Shown here: piece after piece, positions 47,391 to 58,819 of the stretch
Layout: each line of letters opens with the position of its first letter
How positions within the stretch are numbered: the stretch's first letter is position 1
Source of the DNA: Nematostella vectensis
Taxonomy: Eukaryota; Cnidaria; Anthozoa; Actiniaria; Edwardsiidae
Direction: 5' to 3'
DNA: 64,000 nt
NCBI RefSeq assembly: GCF_932526225.1
Contig: NC_064044.1
Location: 3,043,001-3,107,000, forward strand
Program-made: the position numbers and the translations under genes
The notes under the pieces: model-generated
Databases searched by the model: none
The model's input: only the letters and a program-made list of their open reading frames with translations
Told to the model about the DNA's origin: nothing

Positions 47391-48239
47391 CAGTCGAACC
47401 TCTATTCTAATCTAATTACTATGGCTAATCGTCTTGTGAGACTTGTGTGGTCTTGTGCGGATCAGCCGCATCAAATTCCTCGATTACCAATTTCCGCTTT
47501 AGCCAGCTAGAAGAAAAACTGTCACCTTCAAATATGTATTCACAAGGAATCTCGAATCCATAGCCACCACCTCTGTCCACCCACTTCCCTTTGACTACGA
47601 CTTTCTCACAGTTCGTAGGTCTCTTGAGATATTTGGTAACCCACGTTGACATCAGTTTGGGAATATGCCTGATAACTTCGTAATCGTCAACTAAAGTATT
47701 CGGGTGACCGTCTCCATCCATCACCGTTTTGTCGGCTTTTTCTCTTACGATTGCAACAGCATTCGGATCCTTTATGTTAGTTGGTTCCCGCATAAGTTTG
47801 TAAACATCTTCTAGTGCTGGTTCCCACTCAGTCATGTACTCATGGTATCCCCGAATGAATGCAACTGGGTCAGATTTGTGAGTTTTTGGGTACGGCAACG
47901 CACTGCGAGTTTTTTATTCGACTTTCAAAATCGCGCAAACGCGATATTGACGGAAACGACGCGTGTAACATCACCTTAACAAGAGCCGTATAGGCAAAAA
48001 CAAACTGACTAGGCGGTTTCAAACATTTCTGGATCAAATTGGAATGCACCAGGCCCCGTCTTAGGGCTAACATGATTGTTACTGTTGTTTATTATAATAA
48101 AAAGTTCTTACGTATAGTTACAGCCCGATTTACGCTAATTTAGGGGCGAAAATAGCGAAACCTCTATTAAGCGGTCAACCTCTATTAAGCGGTCACTAAG
48201 CTTAGTCCCGAGGGTGACCGCTTAATAGAGGTTCGACTG
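47391..48239. mobile_element. 849-bp TA-flanked DNA transposon inside gypsy integrase
   Basis: Termini cagtcgaacctctatt and the inverted aatagaggttcgactg are flanked by TA on both sides (47389-47390, 48240-48241). The right end carries two extra direct copies of acctctattaagcggtca and one inverted copy. Removing the element rejoins the integrase frame. The TA duplication fits Tc1/pogo- or ISL2EU-type elements; I cannot assign the superfamily. Confidence 0.85.
47425..47898 (-). CDS. HIRAN-like domain protein of the nested transposon (fragment)
   Basis: About 157 codons on the minus strand without an ATG at the start. FIRGYHEYMTEWEPALEDVY, REPTNIKDPNAVAIV and VIRHIPKLMSTWVTKYL match the pattern of HIRAN-like domains common in cnidarian and fish transposon-linked proteins, with the conserved RGYH...W.P, RE..N..D..AVA and IP positions. 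An upstream open frame (48073-47870) ending SRLRDFESRIKNSQC overlaps in another frame and may be the missing N-terminus after a frameshift. In other proteins HIRAN domains bind 3' DNA ends; here the role is unknown. Confidence 0.65.
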   Translation of the reverse strand: MPYPKTHKSDPVAFIRGYHEYMTEWEPALEDVYKLMREPTNIKDPNAVAIVREKADKTVMDGDGHPNTLVDDYEVIRHIPKLMSTWVTKYLKRPTNCEKVVVKGKWVDRGGGYGFEIPCEYIFEGDSFSSSWLKRKLVIEEFDAADPHKTTQVSQDD

Positions 48240-48241
48240 TA

Positions 48242-48411
48242 TATCAGGGTTCACTGGTTGAGGGAGTAACAGCCTTTTGTGAGTAGGAAGCATGGTACGG
48301 GTCCTCCGGCTCATCAACAGTTGGACGGATGATACACCAATGTCCTCAAAAGGTGTATTGCGGTACTTGAGAAGTCCCTCGAATGGATCCTTTCCATCAG
48401 CATCTGCTTTC
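48242..48411 (-). pseudogene. gypsy integrase core fragment between two nested transposons
   Basis: Read on the minus strand it gives DPFEGLLKYRNTP followed by SSVQLLMSRRTRTMLPT, the end of a Ty3/gypsy integrase core (LLEYRNTP...QLLMGRR pattern). It is flanked by the TTAA element on one side and the TA element on the other. Confidence 0.85.
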
Positions 48412-48415
48412 TTAA

Positions 48416-49237
48416 GGGTGTACTGACATTAGTGTTACTCAGTAACGACGTTACTACGCTGGTGGCGTTGAGCGCGCGCATATACATAACACAGAATTCG
48501 TCATTTCAAGCTTTACTGAAGTAAAAGAAATAAAAATATGCGTTTCAAGTTCCCAAAAATTGACATTAAGTTGATCTCATCCTTTTCGGGTTAGGATATT
48601 TCCAATATTTTGTAAAAACGAAGGTTCAGCGAAGATTTAGTCAAGCTAACCTTTTTGAAGCCAAAGTTTTCAATTTTCACCTGCGCGCGCTGAAAGCACC
48701 GAACGCTTGCGCACGCACTGAAAATTTTATTTCAAAGTAGCGCACGCTGTATCAGAATTTTAAAATACTTTTTCAATTTTCATCATGACATGACGGGTAT
48801 CGTTCCTTTGATGTGTAAATACCACGAAACACTATTGGAATTTGTTTTTAAACTTCATTTCAATTTCATAATGTGAGATATCAGTGTGTCTGAGCAGGCC
48901 GAATGAGCACGCGCGGGCTTTGTTTCACTTCCGGTTCTGCGTTTTCTAAAAAAAGCTTTTTTGTCGCCAAGTTATTTCAAAACGCAACATTCTTTCTGTA
49001 ATCCTTTTTTTAAATGCTCCCTCATATAGCCAAGCATGGATTTAGCGTTAATCTAACAGAAACCAAAATTATATCAAATAATCTGAATTTCAGGACCTTT
49101 GAACGTCACGGGGTTACGTCATCATAATAGTCAGCACACCTGTGGTGGTCAACCTGGCAAATATCAGACCCTAAAGACTTTCTAAAAGGCTTTTATGCTT
49201 TATTCAAGTTTCCTTAGCAACAGATGTCAGTACACCC
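48416..49237. mobile_element. 822-bp non-autonomous DNA transposon with TTAA TSD
   Basis: The left end gggtgtactgacat is inverted at the right end as atgtcagtacaccc. TTAA flanks it on both sides (48412-48415, 49238-49241), which points to piggyBac or Kolobok type. No transposase frame. The insertion splits the integrase remnant; reading across the target gives a continuous TAKCILKKADADG. Confidence 0.85.
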
Positions 49238-49830
49238 TTAAGGATACATTTGGCCGTCTGCACAGCTTTCTCAGCCGCACCATTCGACTGAGGATATTCA
49301 GGTGAACTGGTAATATGTTGAAACCCCCATTATTTCGCAAACACCTTGAATTGGTGGGTGCTATCAAATAAGTTTCTAGTATTACTGTACTGTGATCCAT
49401 TATCACTGATCACTTGGTCGGGTATTCCATAGCGAGCAAATATTTTCTTCAGGTTGTTAATGATACAGGTTGCAGTACTTTGACGTAAGAGCTCGATTTC
49501 CAAATACTTCGAGTAGAAATCAGTCACTACTAGGTAGGTATGTCCACCGTAATCAAATAGATCAGTACCAACGATCTGCCACGGAAGCCCAGGAATGTCG
49601 TGAGGCCTGAGAGTTTCTTTTTGCTGCTGATTACTGAAGGCATTACAGATTCCACAGGATCGGACTCTGTCTTTCACCTGTGTACTCATACCTGGCCAGA
49701 AAACATAGTCCCTAGCATAGGATATACTTTTTGACTCACCCATGTGCGCACCATGAATCTCATCTCGACAATTCGATCAGACTTGAATAGTAAGCCATCC
49801 TCAACACTTAGCTCCTCCCTGTAGTTAAAA
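49238..49830 (-). pseudogene. gypsy integrase N-terminal and core fragment
   Basis: Minus strand. YARDYVFWPGM and CGICNAF are part of the HHCC zinc-binding domain (RVRSCGICN). LPWQIVGTDLFDYGG and VTDFYSKYLEIE give the first core Asp residues, and GIPDQVISDNGSQY the next. A stop codon interrupts near 49,325, followed by [19 protein letters not shown] with the catalytic-Glu region. The N-terminal part also has a frame break near 49,745. Confidence 0.88.
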
Positions 49831-49832
49831 TA

Positions 49833-50584
49833 TTATCTTGCTAATTCATCGATCTGTCCCCTGTCTGAAGGCCAACCAGTGAAAACATAATTCAAAACGA
49901 CCTGCAAAGTCTCATCAGTATTGGTACAACTTCTAAACTTTGACAAAGCATCGTTGTCAAGTCCTAACTTGTCAACCAAGTTGACTTGAACCTCATCACT
50001 GTCATTGCTAGGTGTCTCTGGTATACGTATGGGTGCTCTGCTCAAACAGTCAGAAAGGATTTGTTGCTTACCAGGAAAATAGTTGACATTCAAATCATTC
50101 TTTGTAAGCTTAAGGAGCATGCGCTGTAATCTGGGTGGGGCATCATTAAGTGGTTTCTTGAAAATTGACTCGAGCGGTTTGTGATCTGTCTGTACGATGA
50201 CTGACGGGCCATAAAGGTAAGTATGAAAATTCTGTACCCCCCAGGTAAAGCAAGTAATTCCCTTTCAATGTTTGCGTAATGTTTCTCTGCATTGGTGAGT
50301 GTTCGTGATCCAAATGCAACTGGCCTTCTGTCCTGCATTACCACTGCACCTAAACCTGTACTGCTGGCATCAGCATTCAAAACTGTCTGTTTGTTATTGT
50401 CGAAATATGACAGAACAGGTGAACTACTGATAACACGTTTGAGCTGTTCAAACGCATTTTGTTGGGGTGTGTCCCATACAAAAACGGCATCCTTGTGTAG
50501 CAACTGGGAGATGGGTCCCTGAATCTCTGCTTTGTTTTGGATAAACTTATCTAGATAGTTCACAGTTCCTATTAGTCGTTGCAC
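49833..50584 (-). pseudogene. gypsy reverse transcriptase end and RNase H fragment
   Basis: Minus strand. NYLDKFIQNKAEIQGPISQL is the end of the reverse transcriptase and connection. SSPVLSYFDNNKQTVLNADA and GLGAVVMQD show the RNase H start (catalytic Asp in NADAS), and HYANIERELLAL its catalytic Glu. The frame shifts near 50,245; the next frame gives YFPGKQQILSDCLSRAPI, the usual end of gypsy RNase H. Upstream reverse transcriptase motifs including the YxDD box are missing, so the element is truncated at about 50,584. Confidence 0.9.
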
Positions 50585-51056
50585 CCCAGAATAGCAGTAT
50601 AAACAATTTTGGAATCAATTTGGTTTCAGAAAAGACAGCATTTAGGAGAGCTGTGGTGATTCATTAGAAAATTATTTTCTCATCCAGGCAAAGCCAAACA
50701 AGAAAAAATAATCATGAATCCACCTTTGCTTGCAAATATCCATAAGCAAAGCACTCAATTATGCCCCAAAAGACTTCATGATGTACTGAGACACTCTCCT
50801 AATGTGTTCATAGCTGTATTTTTGATGAAAAATACAAGCCACCTTCAACTTGTGCTGGCTTCAGCACAACGACGAGGGATTAAAAGTGGGGACCGCAAAG
50901 CACTGTTGGAAAACTTGGATACCGCTGACTAGGTGCAGCTGTGTTTGGCTTTGACGGGCTGTATAAAAATCAGAATAGGGGGGGAGGTATCTGTTTTCAG
51001 TCTGTTTTTTGTAAATTCAGCTCAAAAATAGCCAGGAGTCAATGGGTTAAACGTTT
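50585..51056. other. unassigned sequence between gypsy and the duplicated units
   Basis: A plus-strand frame of 72 codons (50,714-50,932, beginning MNPPLLANIHKQ) is open but resembles nothing I recognise. No splice-site support. Probably transposon-derived. Confidence 0.3.
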
Positions 51057-54043
51057 AATATAGATTTAGGCACTGCCTAAAAGCGAAGCCAGCATTGAAC
51101 ACCTTCTGTGTTGACTGGTGATTGAGTTAATTTTGGGGGATCTAGGATCCTGCTCTTTACTGGGATTTATTTGTTGTACCAACCAAATGGATCCAGGCCT
51201 TATTCAATAATTTAAATTATGCAGTACATAAAAGTTAACGAACACAATTCCTGGTGTGAATATAGCTGTCAAGGTTTTCAAGAGTCTAATGGTAAATTCT
51301 TATGTCCCATCATAGAAGTTCCATTATGAATATTTTTTTTAATTAAAACAATACTCCGACAAGCTTTGCCCTTGTGCAGAATATGTCATGGATGTAACAG
51401 CATTCCAAAGATTTGAAATAATATATTTAGACTGTTTAGATGCCATACTGTAATTTTTATGTATTGATTTAGTGGCGATTCTCTTCTTCATTGGACCGAA
51501 TATTCAGAAAAATATCTGGAAATTAAAATCCAAAAATATATCTCCTTTCATGCATTACATATTAGTGCACCCACCCTTTACCATATAGTGGCCTTGTTGT
51601 TGGTGGCCTACTCCAAAATGAATGCAATGAAGAAAAAACAGATTGATTTTGGTAGCAAATCCTAAAAAAGTCATCACTGACTAAAATGCTAACTTCTAAT
51701 TTCAAATCAAACCCCAAACCCTTTCATTGATCTATGTTTGGGGTAGAGAGGAAGCAAAGGATATCAATTGACTAAAACATAGTCGACGGGAGAGGAGATA
51801 TAAAGGGAATTGACTCAACTTGAAAGGTTTGTTGAAAAAAATGTAACAGTAATGAAAATAATTTGATTGAGCATTTCTTGACATTTCCCCTTTCTCTTAT
51901 CTTAACCTTTCACCACCACAGGCCTCTAAAGAGGCCATGTAAACATAATTCTATTATTGAAAAAGAACAAGGTTGTTGCTAGTGTTAAAAATTTTAAGTA
52001 TCTTGCCCTAAAAAACCCTTCCCCTTAATAAAAGTTCCATTAATGTACATTTGTAAGCTACATTCTGACAAGCTTTTCTGACAAGCTTTGTCCTTGCTAA
52101 GAACAAGTAATGGATGAAACAGGATTTCAAAGATAGAATATAGTGTCAGACACAATTTTAGATAAGATGCAATACTGAAGTTTTAATGTACCATTTTAAG
52201 TGGTGATTTTCCATCCCCATGGGAATTAATATCTACAAATATACATCCAGTAATGCATTATATTTTGGTGTTTTTAGAAACCCTGGATCCAACCATTAGA
52301 ATGAAATAAATCTAAACCTTTAAAATAAATGTAATGGAAAAGAGAATTGGAAAGGAAATCCTAAAAAGAAGATATAAGTGAAAGTACTAAATGAAAATTT
52401 CTAATTTAAAAATCAAATCTGTTCATTAATTTATTTTTGGTGTAGGGGGGAAATAGCAGAGAGCATCAATTTCATAAAAATAGTCAACAGGGAGAAGGAA
52501 AAGGAAGCAATATGACTCTTCTTTAAATGTTTGAAAAGAAAATATAATAACAATAATGTGATAATTATATTCAGTACTTTCCTAAAATATCCTTTTTCCC
52601 ATTATCTTTAGGTTGATAGAAAACTGTTTTCGTTACAGATTTATTATTTAAAAAGCAAAGGTTTGTTTTTAGTTTTATATAATATAAGTATCTTGTTCTA
52701 AAAAAAAAACCCTATTGAGTGTGTACTGCTGAATCACATAGTAATGACCTAGTCATTTGAGTCCCTCCCTTATGGTCCTGGGGAAGTCAGGGGTTAATTC
52801 GGGGTTTTAGATTACTAACCAGAATATATCAAGAGGGGTGGGGGTACTGACTGTTTTTGACTCTTAGCTTTGAAACAGGCTTTTATTAAAGTCTAATCCC
52901 CCACCCTTTCCTGGGACCATGTGTGTGGGGGTAACAAATGACTAGTGAATAAGAACTCCCTACTGTTATCTTTCAAGACATGGTTTTCAATTCTCATGTC
53001 TTCCAGTCTTTAGCATTCATCTTGGCCCTCAGGTAGTCCCTGGTTCATAAAAGAGTGACGTTTCTTTCACAACAATCTTTTCATCAAGACATTTATAGTC
53101 TGACTAATTTCCACAACTTATTTTAAAAAAATAAATAAACACATGAGATGTAAGATGCTTCCCTGCTAGCAGAGGCCTCTTTTTCTCTGTATTTCGCTGG
53201 GCTGGAGTTCGCAAGGAAAAGGTATCTTTTCCTCGCGAACTCCAGCCCAGCGAAATACAGAGAAAAGAGGCCTCTGCTAGCAGGGAAGTAAGATGCAGAC
53301 AATAACAACAATACATATTGGCAATAGGGGTTGAATTTTGTTTGGTTTTTATCCTCGGTAAGGAATATTTCTCTTGTAAGTTGAAAAAGTTGCTGTATCT
53401 TCTAAGGATATGTATCTTCTTAGGACTAAGAGCACAGGATATAAAGACAAGAACGGTCTTCTTTAGCAGTATTTGACAAATGCAACACGATATTGGTTAG
53501 CCTTTATGAAATATTTTAACAGAATCAAGAATAAAGATAGAACAAAGAATGTCAAAACAAAAGGTGTTATGCTCATTCTCAAAGCAAACAAAAAGGACAA
53601 CAAAAAGCCCAATAACTGTCATATCCTCAATAGACAAAAGAAATCGTCGTCTGAAACTCACCTTGCATTTTGTCGCTTTCTTGTGGTTTTGTTCGCTTTT
53701 TTATGTGAACTATTACTTACTTAAATTTACTAGCAAAAACCAGACATATCCTTACATAAATCTTGGCGTGAATGAATGCTAGTTGACTTTATCCTTAAGT
53801 CACAAAATTTGAGGAAAAAAGAAAAATAATCAACGCATGACAAGAACTTTTCCCTTGCTCCGTGCTTGTATTTAGCCGCCATTTCGGGGCCGAGTGGGGC
53901 CTGGGAGTCGCGCGGCTGGCTGGCTGGCGAGTGACACCACAGGGTACCCGCGCAATGACCACAAAACCAAGTCGCATAGTTATACCATATTTCTATACCT
54001 ATGGAGCTCCGCGCGCGGCCTACTGCCGCGCTGGCTCCGCTAT
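51057..54043. repeat. tandem duplicated unit 1 (about 2.85 kb core)
   Basis: It starts tagatttaggcactgcctaa and ends gccgcgctggctccgctat. The inner motif gcgaagccagc near the start is nearly the inverse of gctggctccgc at the end. Within the unit a segment of about 730 bp (from about 51,290) is repeated in diverged form from about 52,020. The unit matches 54,133-57,717 over its whole length once insertions are removed. No convincing gene, although a minus-strand ATGGCGGCTAAATACAAG at about 53,880 has a YY1-like context. Confidence 0.85.
53159..53287. mobile_element. 129-bp near-perfect foldback MITE, 9-bp TSD
   Basis: Two arms of about 62 bp, starting ttccctgctagcagaggcct, are inverted copies differing by one T and one A/G, with almost no loop. 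Flanked by gtaagatgc at 53150-53158 and 53288-53296. The other duplicated unit has the uninterrupted site (gcaagatgcagacaat at about 56,584). The 9-bp duplication suggests a Mutator-like source. Confidence 0.92.
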
Positions 54044-54588
54044 CATAACCATGTTGCATTAGCAATCCTACAATTATAGCCAGCTCAAACAAAAACTTTA
54101 AAAGAATATCTTTTTAATGATGTATAACAAATAATATATAGATTTAGGCACTGCCTGAAAGCGGAGCCAGCAATTAACACCTTTTTGTGTGACTGATAGG
54201 GGTAGTTCTAGAGGGGATCTTGGTGTCTCTAGTATCTCTAGTAGTTTTTTAAGGAGATTAAAAATATGTCAAATTTTACTGCCATGTAATTATGAATTGT
54301 ATTGGCCCCTCCAAATGGATCAAGCAAGCACTCATTCAATAATATTAAATATGCAGTATGAAAGTTAACAAAATGCTAAAACTTTGTATGAAAAAGGCTG
54401 TCAAAGTTCAAGGTGTCTTAGTTGACGAGAATGTTTTCTAAGAGTCTAATGGTCAATTCTTATTTCCCTTTATAGAAGTTCCACTATGTATATATTTATC
54501 AAAACACCATTCTAACAAGCTTTGACCTTGTGAAGAATATATCATGGATTTAACAGCATTCCAAAGATTTAGATGCCATACTGTAGTT

Positions 54589-54756
54589 CAGGGGCGATCT
54601 AGCTTTTGTCAAGGGGGGGATTTCGCCCAAAAATTTGTGTCATTATTTTACCTTCGTAACGATTTTGGAATGAAAAGATACACTGAAAACAATAAAAAAA
54701 GAAAGCCCAAGGGGAGGTTTAAACCCCTAACCCCCCCTCCCCCCATAGACCCGCTA
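54589..54756. mobile_element. 168-bp hAT-like MITE with 8-bp TSD
   Basis: It begins caggggcgatctagc and ends gacccgcta (imperfect inverted ends of the YAGnGG type), with G and C runs inside. It is flanked by ctgtagtt at 54581-54588 and 54757-54764. Unit 1 has the empty site catactgtaatttttatg at about 51,445. Confidence 0.8.
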
Positions 54757-55256
54757 CTGTAGTTTTCATGTACCACAACTGATTATTCAGAAGAATGTGT
54801 TGAAACGAAACTCCACAAATATACCTCCTGTCATGCATTACATATTGGTGCACCCACCCATTGGCCTGTTGGTTTTAGAAACCCTGGATCCACCCATACT
54901 GGCTACTCAAAAATGAATGCAATGGAGGCAAATCCTAAATTATTACTGAAAGTGCTTAATTCAAATTTCTAATTTCAAACCAAACCATGTTCATTGACCT
55001 ATTTTAAGGTTAGAGAGAAATAAGTATAACAAAAAGTCAATGAGGAGAAGAAAGGGAAAATGAATGACTCTATTTGACAAAATGTGACTCTACTTTAAAA
55101 AATATATAACAATAATGCAATAATAGCATGAGCACATTCCTAACATTTTTCTTTCTCTTTACCTACTGGTTTGATATAAAACTGTTTTCTTTACAGATTT
55201 ATTATTGAAAAAGCACAAGTTTGATGTTGTCTTTATATAATTAAGTACCTTGCTCT

Positions 55257-55763
55257 CAGGGGGGAGGTGGGGGGGGGACTTTGAGAAACGGGAGTTTGAG
55301 AGACAGGGGTGCTCGACAGCATAATCAATTTTAACCCTAAGGGATAGCACTAAGGGCATGGTCAACAACAATTCTTACCCTTAAGAGATAGCACCTTGGG
55401 TGTGGTCAGAGAAAATTTTAACGCTGAGAGATAGCATTAAAAAAACAACGCTGGTTTTAATTTGCTGACGGATCCTATATTGTTATGTTACCGACAATAA
55501 AGTCGAAAGTATTAACTGATCAGTTGACTTGTGGTTTATTGTAAAATACATTTCAAGCGATTGGGCCACCACTAAGCGTAAGACACCCTCAAAGATAGCA
55601 GAATCGGAAAAATCCTCCTCCCCAGGCGTGAAAACCCCTAAAAGATAGCAGAATAAGAAAAATCCTAAAACACACCCTAAGAGATAGAAGTTGGTAAGAA
55701 TTTTATACCGTAAAAGATAGACCGAGCACCCCCGTCTATCTTTCTGGAGAGTCCCCTCCCCGG
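55257..55763. mobile_element. G-tract-ended dispersed repeat, copy 2
   Basis: The same family as 25,380-25,809, with inverted G/C-tract ends. It is flanked by accttgctct at 55247-55256 and 55764-55773. Unit 1 has the empty site (tatcttgccctaaaaaaccc at about 52,000). The interior has tandem-like aaccctaagggatagcac and cctaaaagatagcagaat motifs. No coding frame. Confidence 0.85.
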
Positions 55764-57717
55764 ACCTTGCTCTAATAAAAAACCCTTCCCTTGATAGAAG
55801 TTTCATTAATGTACACTTGTATCAAAGCTACATTCTGACCAGCTTTGCCCTTGCAAAGAAACAAATGATGGATGCAACAGCATTCCAAAGATAGAATGAT
55901 ATAGTTAGATACACTTCGGGTGACATATGGAAGATTAATATATCACTTATTACTGGTGATACTCCATCACTAAGGAAATTAAAATCCACAAATATACCTC
56001 CAGTCATGCATTGGACATTGGTGCACCCACCCTGTAGGATGGTGGCCTGCTGTTTTTTTTATAGAAACCATGGATCCACATATGCTAATGCTACTCCAAA
56101 ATTAAATGCACGGAGGAGAACAAATTGATTGAAAATGTCTAATTTCAAACCTATTACCTATTTTAATTTATTTAGGGTGCAGAAAGGAATCAGCAGAGAG
56201 AGAGAGAGAGAAAAGGAAGAAATTGGACTATAGCTTTGATAAAAAAACTCATCAGTAATGCAACAACTTGGTTGAGCACCCTCCTAACATTTCCCCTTTC
56301 CTCATTATCTTTAGGTTGATAGAAAAAATGTTTTCAGATTTATCATTGAAGGCAAGTGCTTTAAAAAAGCCTATTTCACATTTACTGCTGTATCTAAGTA
56401 AGAAATCCCCTACTTTATTATCTTTAAGACATTTGCCTATTCTCATGCCTCCCAGCCTTCAGCATCAATCATGGCCCTTGGGTAGTCCTTGGTTGGTTTT
56501 ACCTAAATAAAAGAGAAAACAATTATAAGTATTTTTTTCTTTCAAAACAACATTTAAATAAATAAACACAATAGATAGTTATGCAAGATGCAGACAATAA
56601 AAGCTAAGCAAAAAGAATAGGTAATAGGGGTTGCATTTTGTGTTTTTATTTTCGATGAGAAAATTCTCTTGTAACTGTAAAGTTAATACATAGTAAGTAT
56701 ATATAGTATATATAAGTTATTTGTAGTTTTGATAATGTTGAAAAAGTTGCTGTATCTTCGAGAAGACTAAATACACAGAATATAAAGACAAGAGAGGTCT
56801 TCTTTAGCAATAAATGACAGGATGATATTTGTCAGCCTTTATTAAATATCTCAACGCAGTCAATAAAGTAAAGAGAGAACGAAAAATATCAAAGGATGTT
56901 GTTATGCTCAAATTGTTTGATTTAGACCACGAATTCTCAAAGCAAACTCTATAAACAAATTTATAAATCGAACAAGCTAAGTGACATTGAAACAGTAACT
57001 AGCTTGAGCGATTGGTTTTGGGGAAAAAAACACGAAGAAATGAGCATTATAAAAGCACAACAATAAAAGGAAAATAACTGTGATATTCTCAATACAAACC
57101 GTCGTTCAAAACTCACCTTGGCAGTGTCACCTTGGCGCTTTCTGTTTGTCGCTTGTGTGGTTGTGTTCGCTTTTTGTTGTAAACTGTGAACTTGTCGACT
57201 TTCTGCTAGCAAGAAACTCATCGACACAAGTGAATTATTTTTATAGCTGAAAACATACATCAATCCAATGCCCTTTCTTCTCAGGATCTCCTTATAGATC
57301 TCCATTGATATAGACGTGAAGGAATATTATTAGAATGGTAGTGTGGAGCCTCTAAGTAGTCCTCTTTTTGCTGCTGCGGACGGGATTCACGAACACTCGG
57401 GTAGATTTTACTATCGGCTCGTACTTCAGAACAAACGGTTCCTCAAAGATTTCAGCCCATTTGAATTCGCATATTTTCTCATTAAATACTATTTTCAATC
57501 TGCCTTTTTTGCTGTGAACATACGAAATTTGATGGCGGTAAAAAAAATAAAAATACGTAAAAACGTATGGCCGAAGGGGCCTGGGAGTTGCGCGATTGAC
57601 TGGATGGACACCACAGGATACCCGCGCGATGACCACAAAACCAAGTCGCATAGCTATACCATATTTCTATACCTATAAAGCTCCGCGCGCGGCCTGCGGC
57701 CGCGCTGGCTCCGCTAT

Positions 57718-58819
57718 AAACGTGATGCTTTGAGGTGAACACTCTTGGGAATAGGGGGATGTTCATAAATGTGAAATTGGCAGGGTGATCCATCGAAGTC
57801 ATCTCTTCGATGCTAATTTCTGTCTGCTATTGTTGTTATGTATGTTATATAGTTCTTTAAATTTGGTGGAGTTCGAATAACTTGATTTCTTTAACATTCA
57901 CCTTCTCTGCCATAGCGTACGGACTAACTGGAAAAGCTCTCCATCCGTCGGACGTTTACTTCATACGCCTATTTAAAAAAACTTGCACTAAGTAAATCCA
58001 TGGGTCTTAACCCGCAGTGCTTTATTGGTAAATAAAAAATCTCAGGTTATGAAAGTTGTTACATTCTTGTTGAACCTGTTAATATCTAGCCATTTATACG
58101 TTAGCCATGAGCCAGTTCGGGATACAATACATGGGTTCTCGAGTGCAACCAGAGTAGACTGACTATGGTGCAACCTTGGTCAAATAGCATGCTGCTAGTA
58201 CTACAATGTTAAACTGTGTTGTAAATTTTAAAGGATAGAAACATATCCGTATCCTTACATCTTTCACACATGTAATGCAATTTTAATTAAGTAAAAGCAA
58301 AAGGTTATGACATCAATGACATACTCATCAATGAACAGAAAAAACCCACGCTAACTAACTAACAAAATACCGGGCATAAAGAAACTTTCACAGAAAGTAC
58401 ATAGTCTCATAGTTTCATTGAAAATGAAATAGACCCGTAAACGTGCATGTAGCTACTGCAGCTGTTTACAACATTACAGTTGTAAATACAAATCAAAGTT
58501 CTATAGGTTATTTCTTAGTCAAATATCAAATATCTCTAGGTTATTTCTTAGTATAATAATACTTTAAAAAGCACTACCACCACCACACACACCCACACTT
58601 TCTTTGATTTGAACAAAAATAACAGCAAACATTTGCTCTTTTCGTGTTTTATCTAATGTTTACACTCATGCACTCGAGACGATGACATAGTGGATAGCTA
58701 AAGCTAGCCACAAACACTTGAAACGTTTTTGAGGAAATCCCGGAGAACACAACGGAATGAGTTTGGCTGTACTCTTGGCTGTCCGTGACACCTTCGGTTC
58801 CCGACAAATACCGGGATTT
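57718..58819. other. intergenic region with a diverged MITE copy
   Basis: At about 57,967-58,188 the termini gcctattt...cttgcac and gtgcaaccttggtcaaatag and the interior acccgcagtg resemble the MITE at 29,795-30,046. A 49-bp segment shared with 46,467-46,515 follows at 58,230-58,278. No exon recognised. Confidence 0.4.

Larger units (their letters stand above)
46707..50584 (-). mobile_element. decayed Ty3/gypsy LTR retrotransposon, 5'-truncated
   Basis: Orientation is minus. The 3' LTR is at 46,707-46,867, preceded by a polypurine tract. Upstream of it lie remnants of integrase, RNase H and the end of reverse transcriptase. Gag, protease, most of the reverse transcriptase and the 5' LTR are missing. 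Two DNA transposons (47,391-48,239 and 48,416-49,237) are nested inside and split the integrase region. Confidence 0.88.
54133..57717. repeat. tandem duplicated unit 2 (about 2.85 kb core plus insertions)
   Basis: It starts tagatttaggcactgcctga and ends gccgcgctggctccgctat, matching unit 1 in the same orientation after a 90-bp gap. It carries two insertions absent from unit 1 (54,589-54,756 and 55,257-55,763). Subtracting insertions and target duplications leaves about 2.89 kb versus about 2.85 kb in unit 1. The GC-rich right end contains the hairpin cgcgcggcctgcggccgcgc. Confidence 0.85.

Noticed and set aside
50714-50932. 72-codon plus-strand frame beginning MNPPLLANIHKQ
   Set aside because: No recognisable family and no splice or promoter evidence; it lies in transposon-rich sequence.
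53730-54092. Possible minus-strand first exon with ATGGCGGCTAAATACAAG
   Set aside because: The start context is attractive (YY1-like), but the matching place in the second duplicated unit is not coding and I found no convincing second exon.
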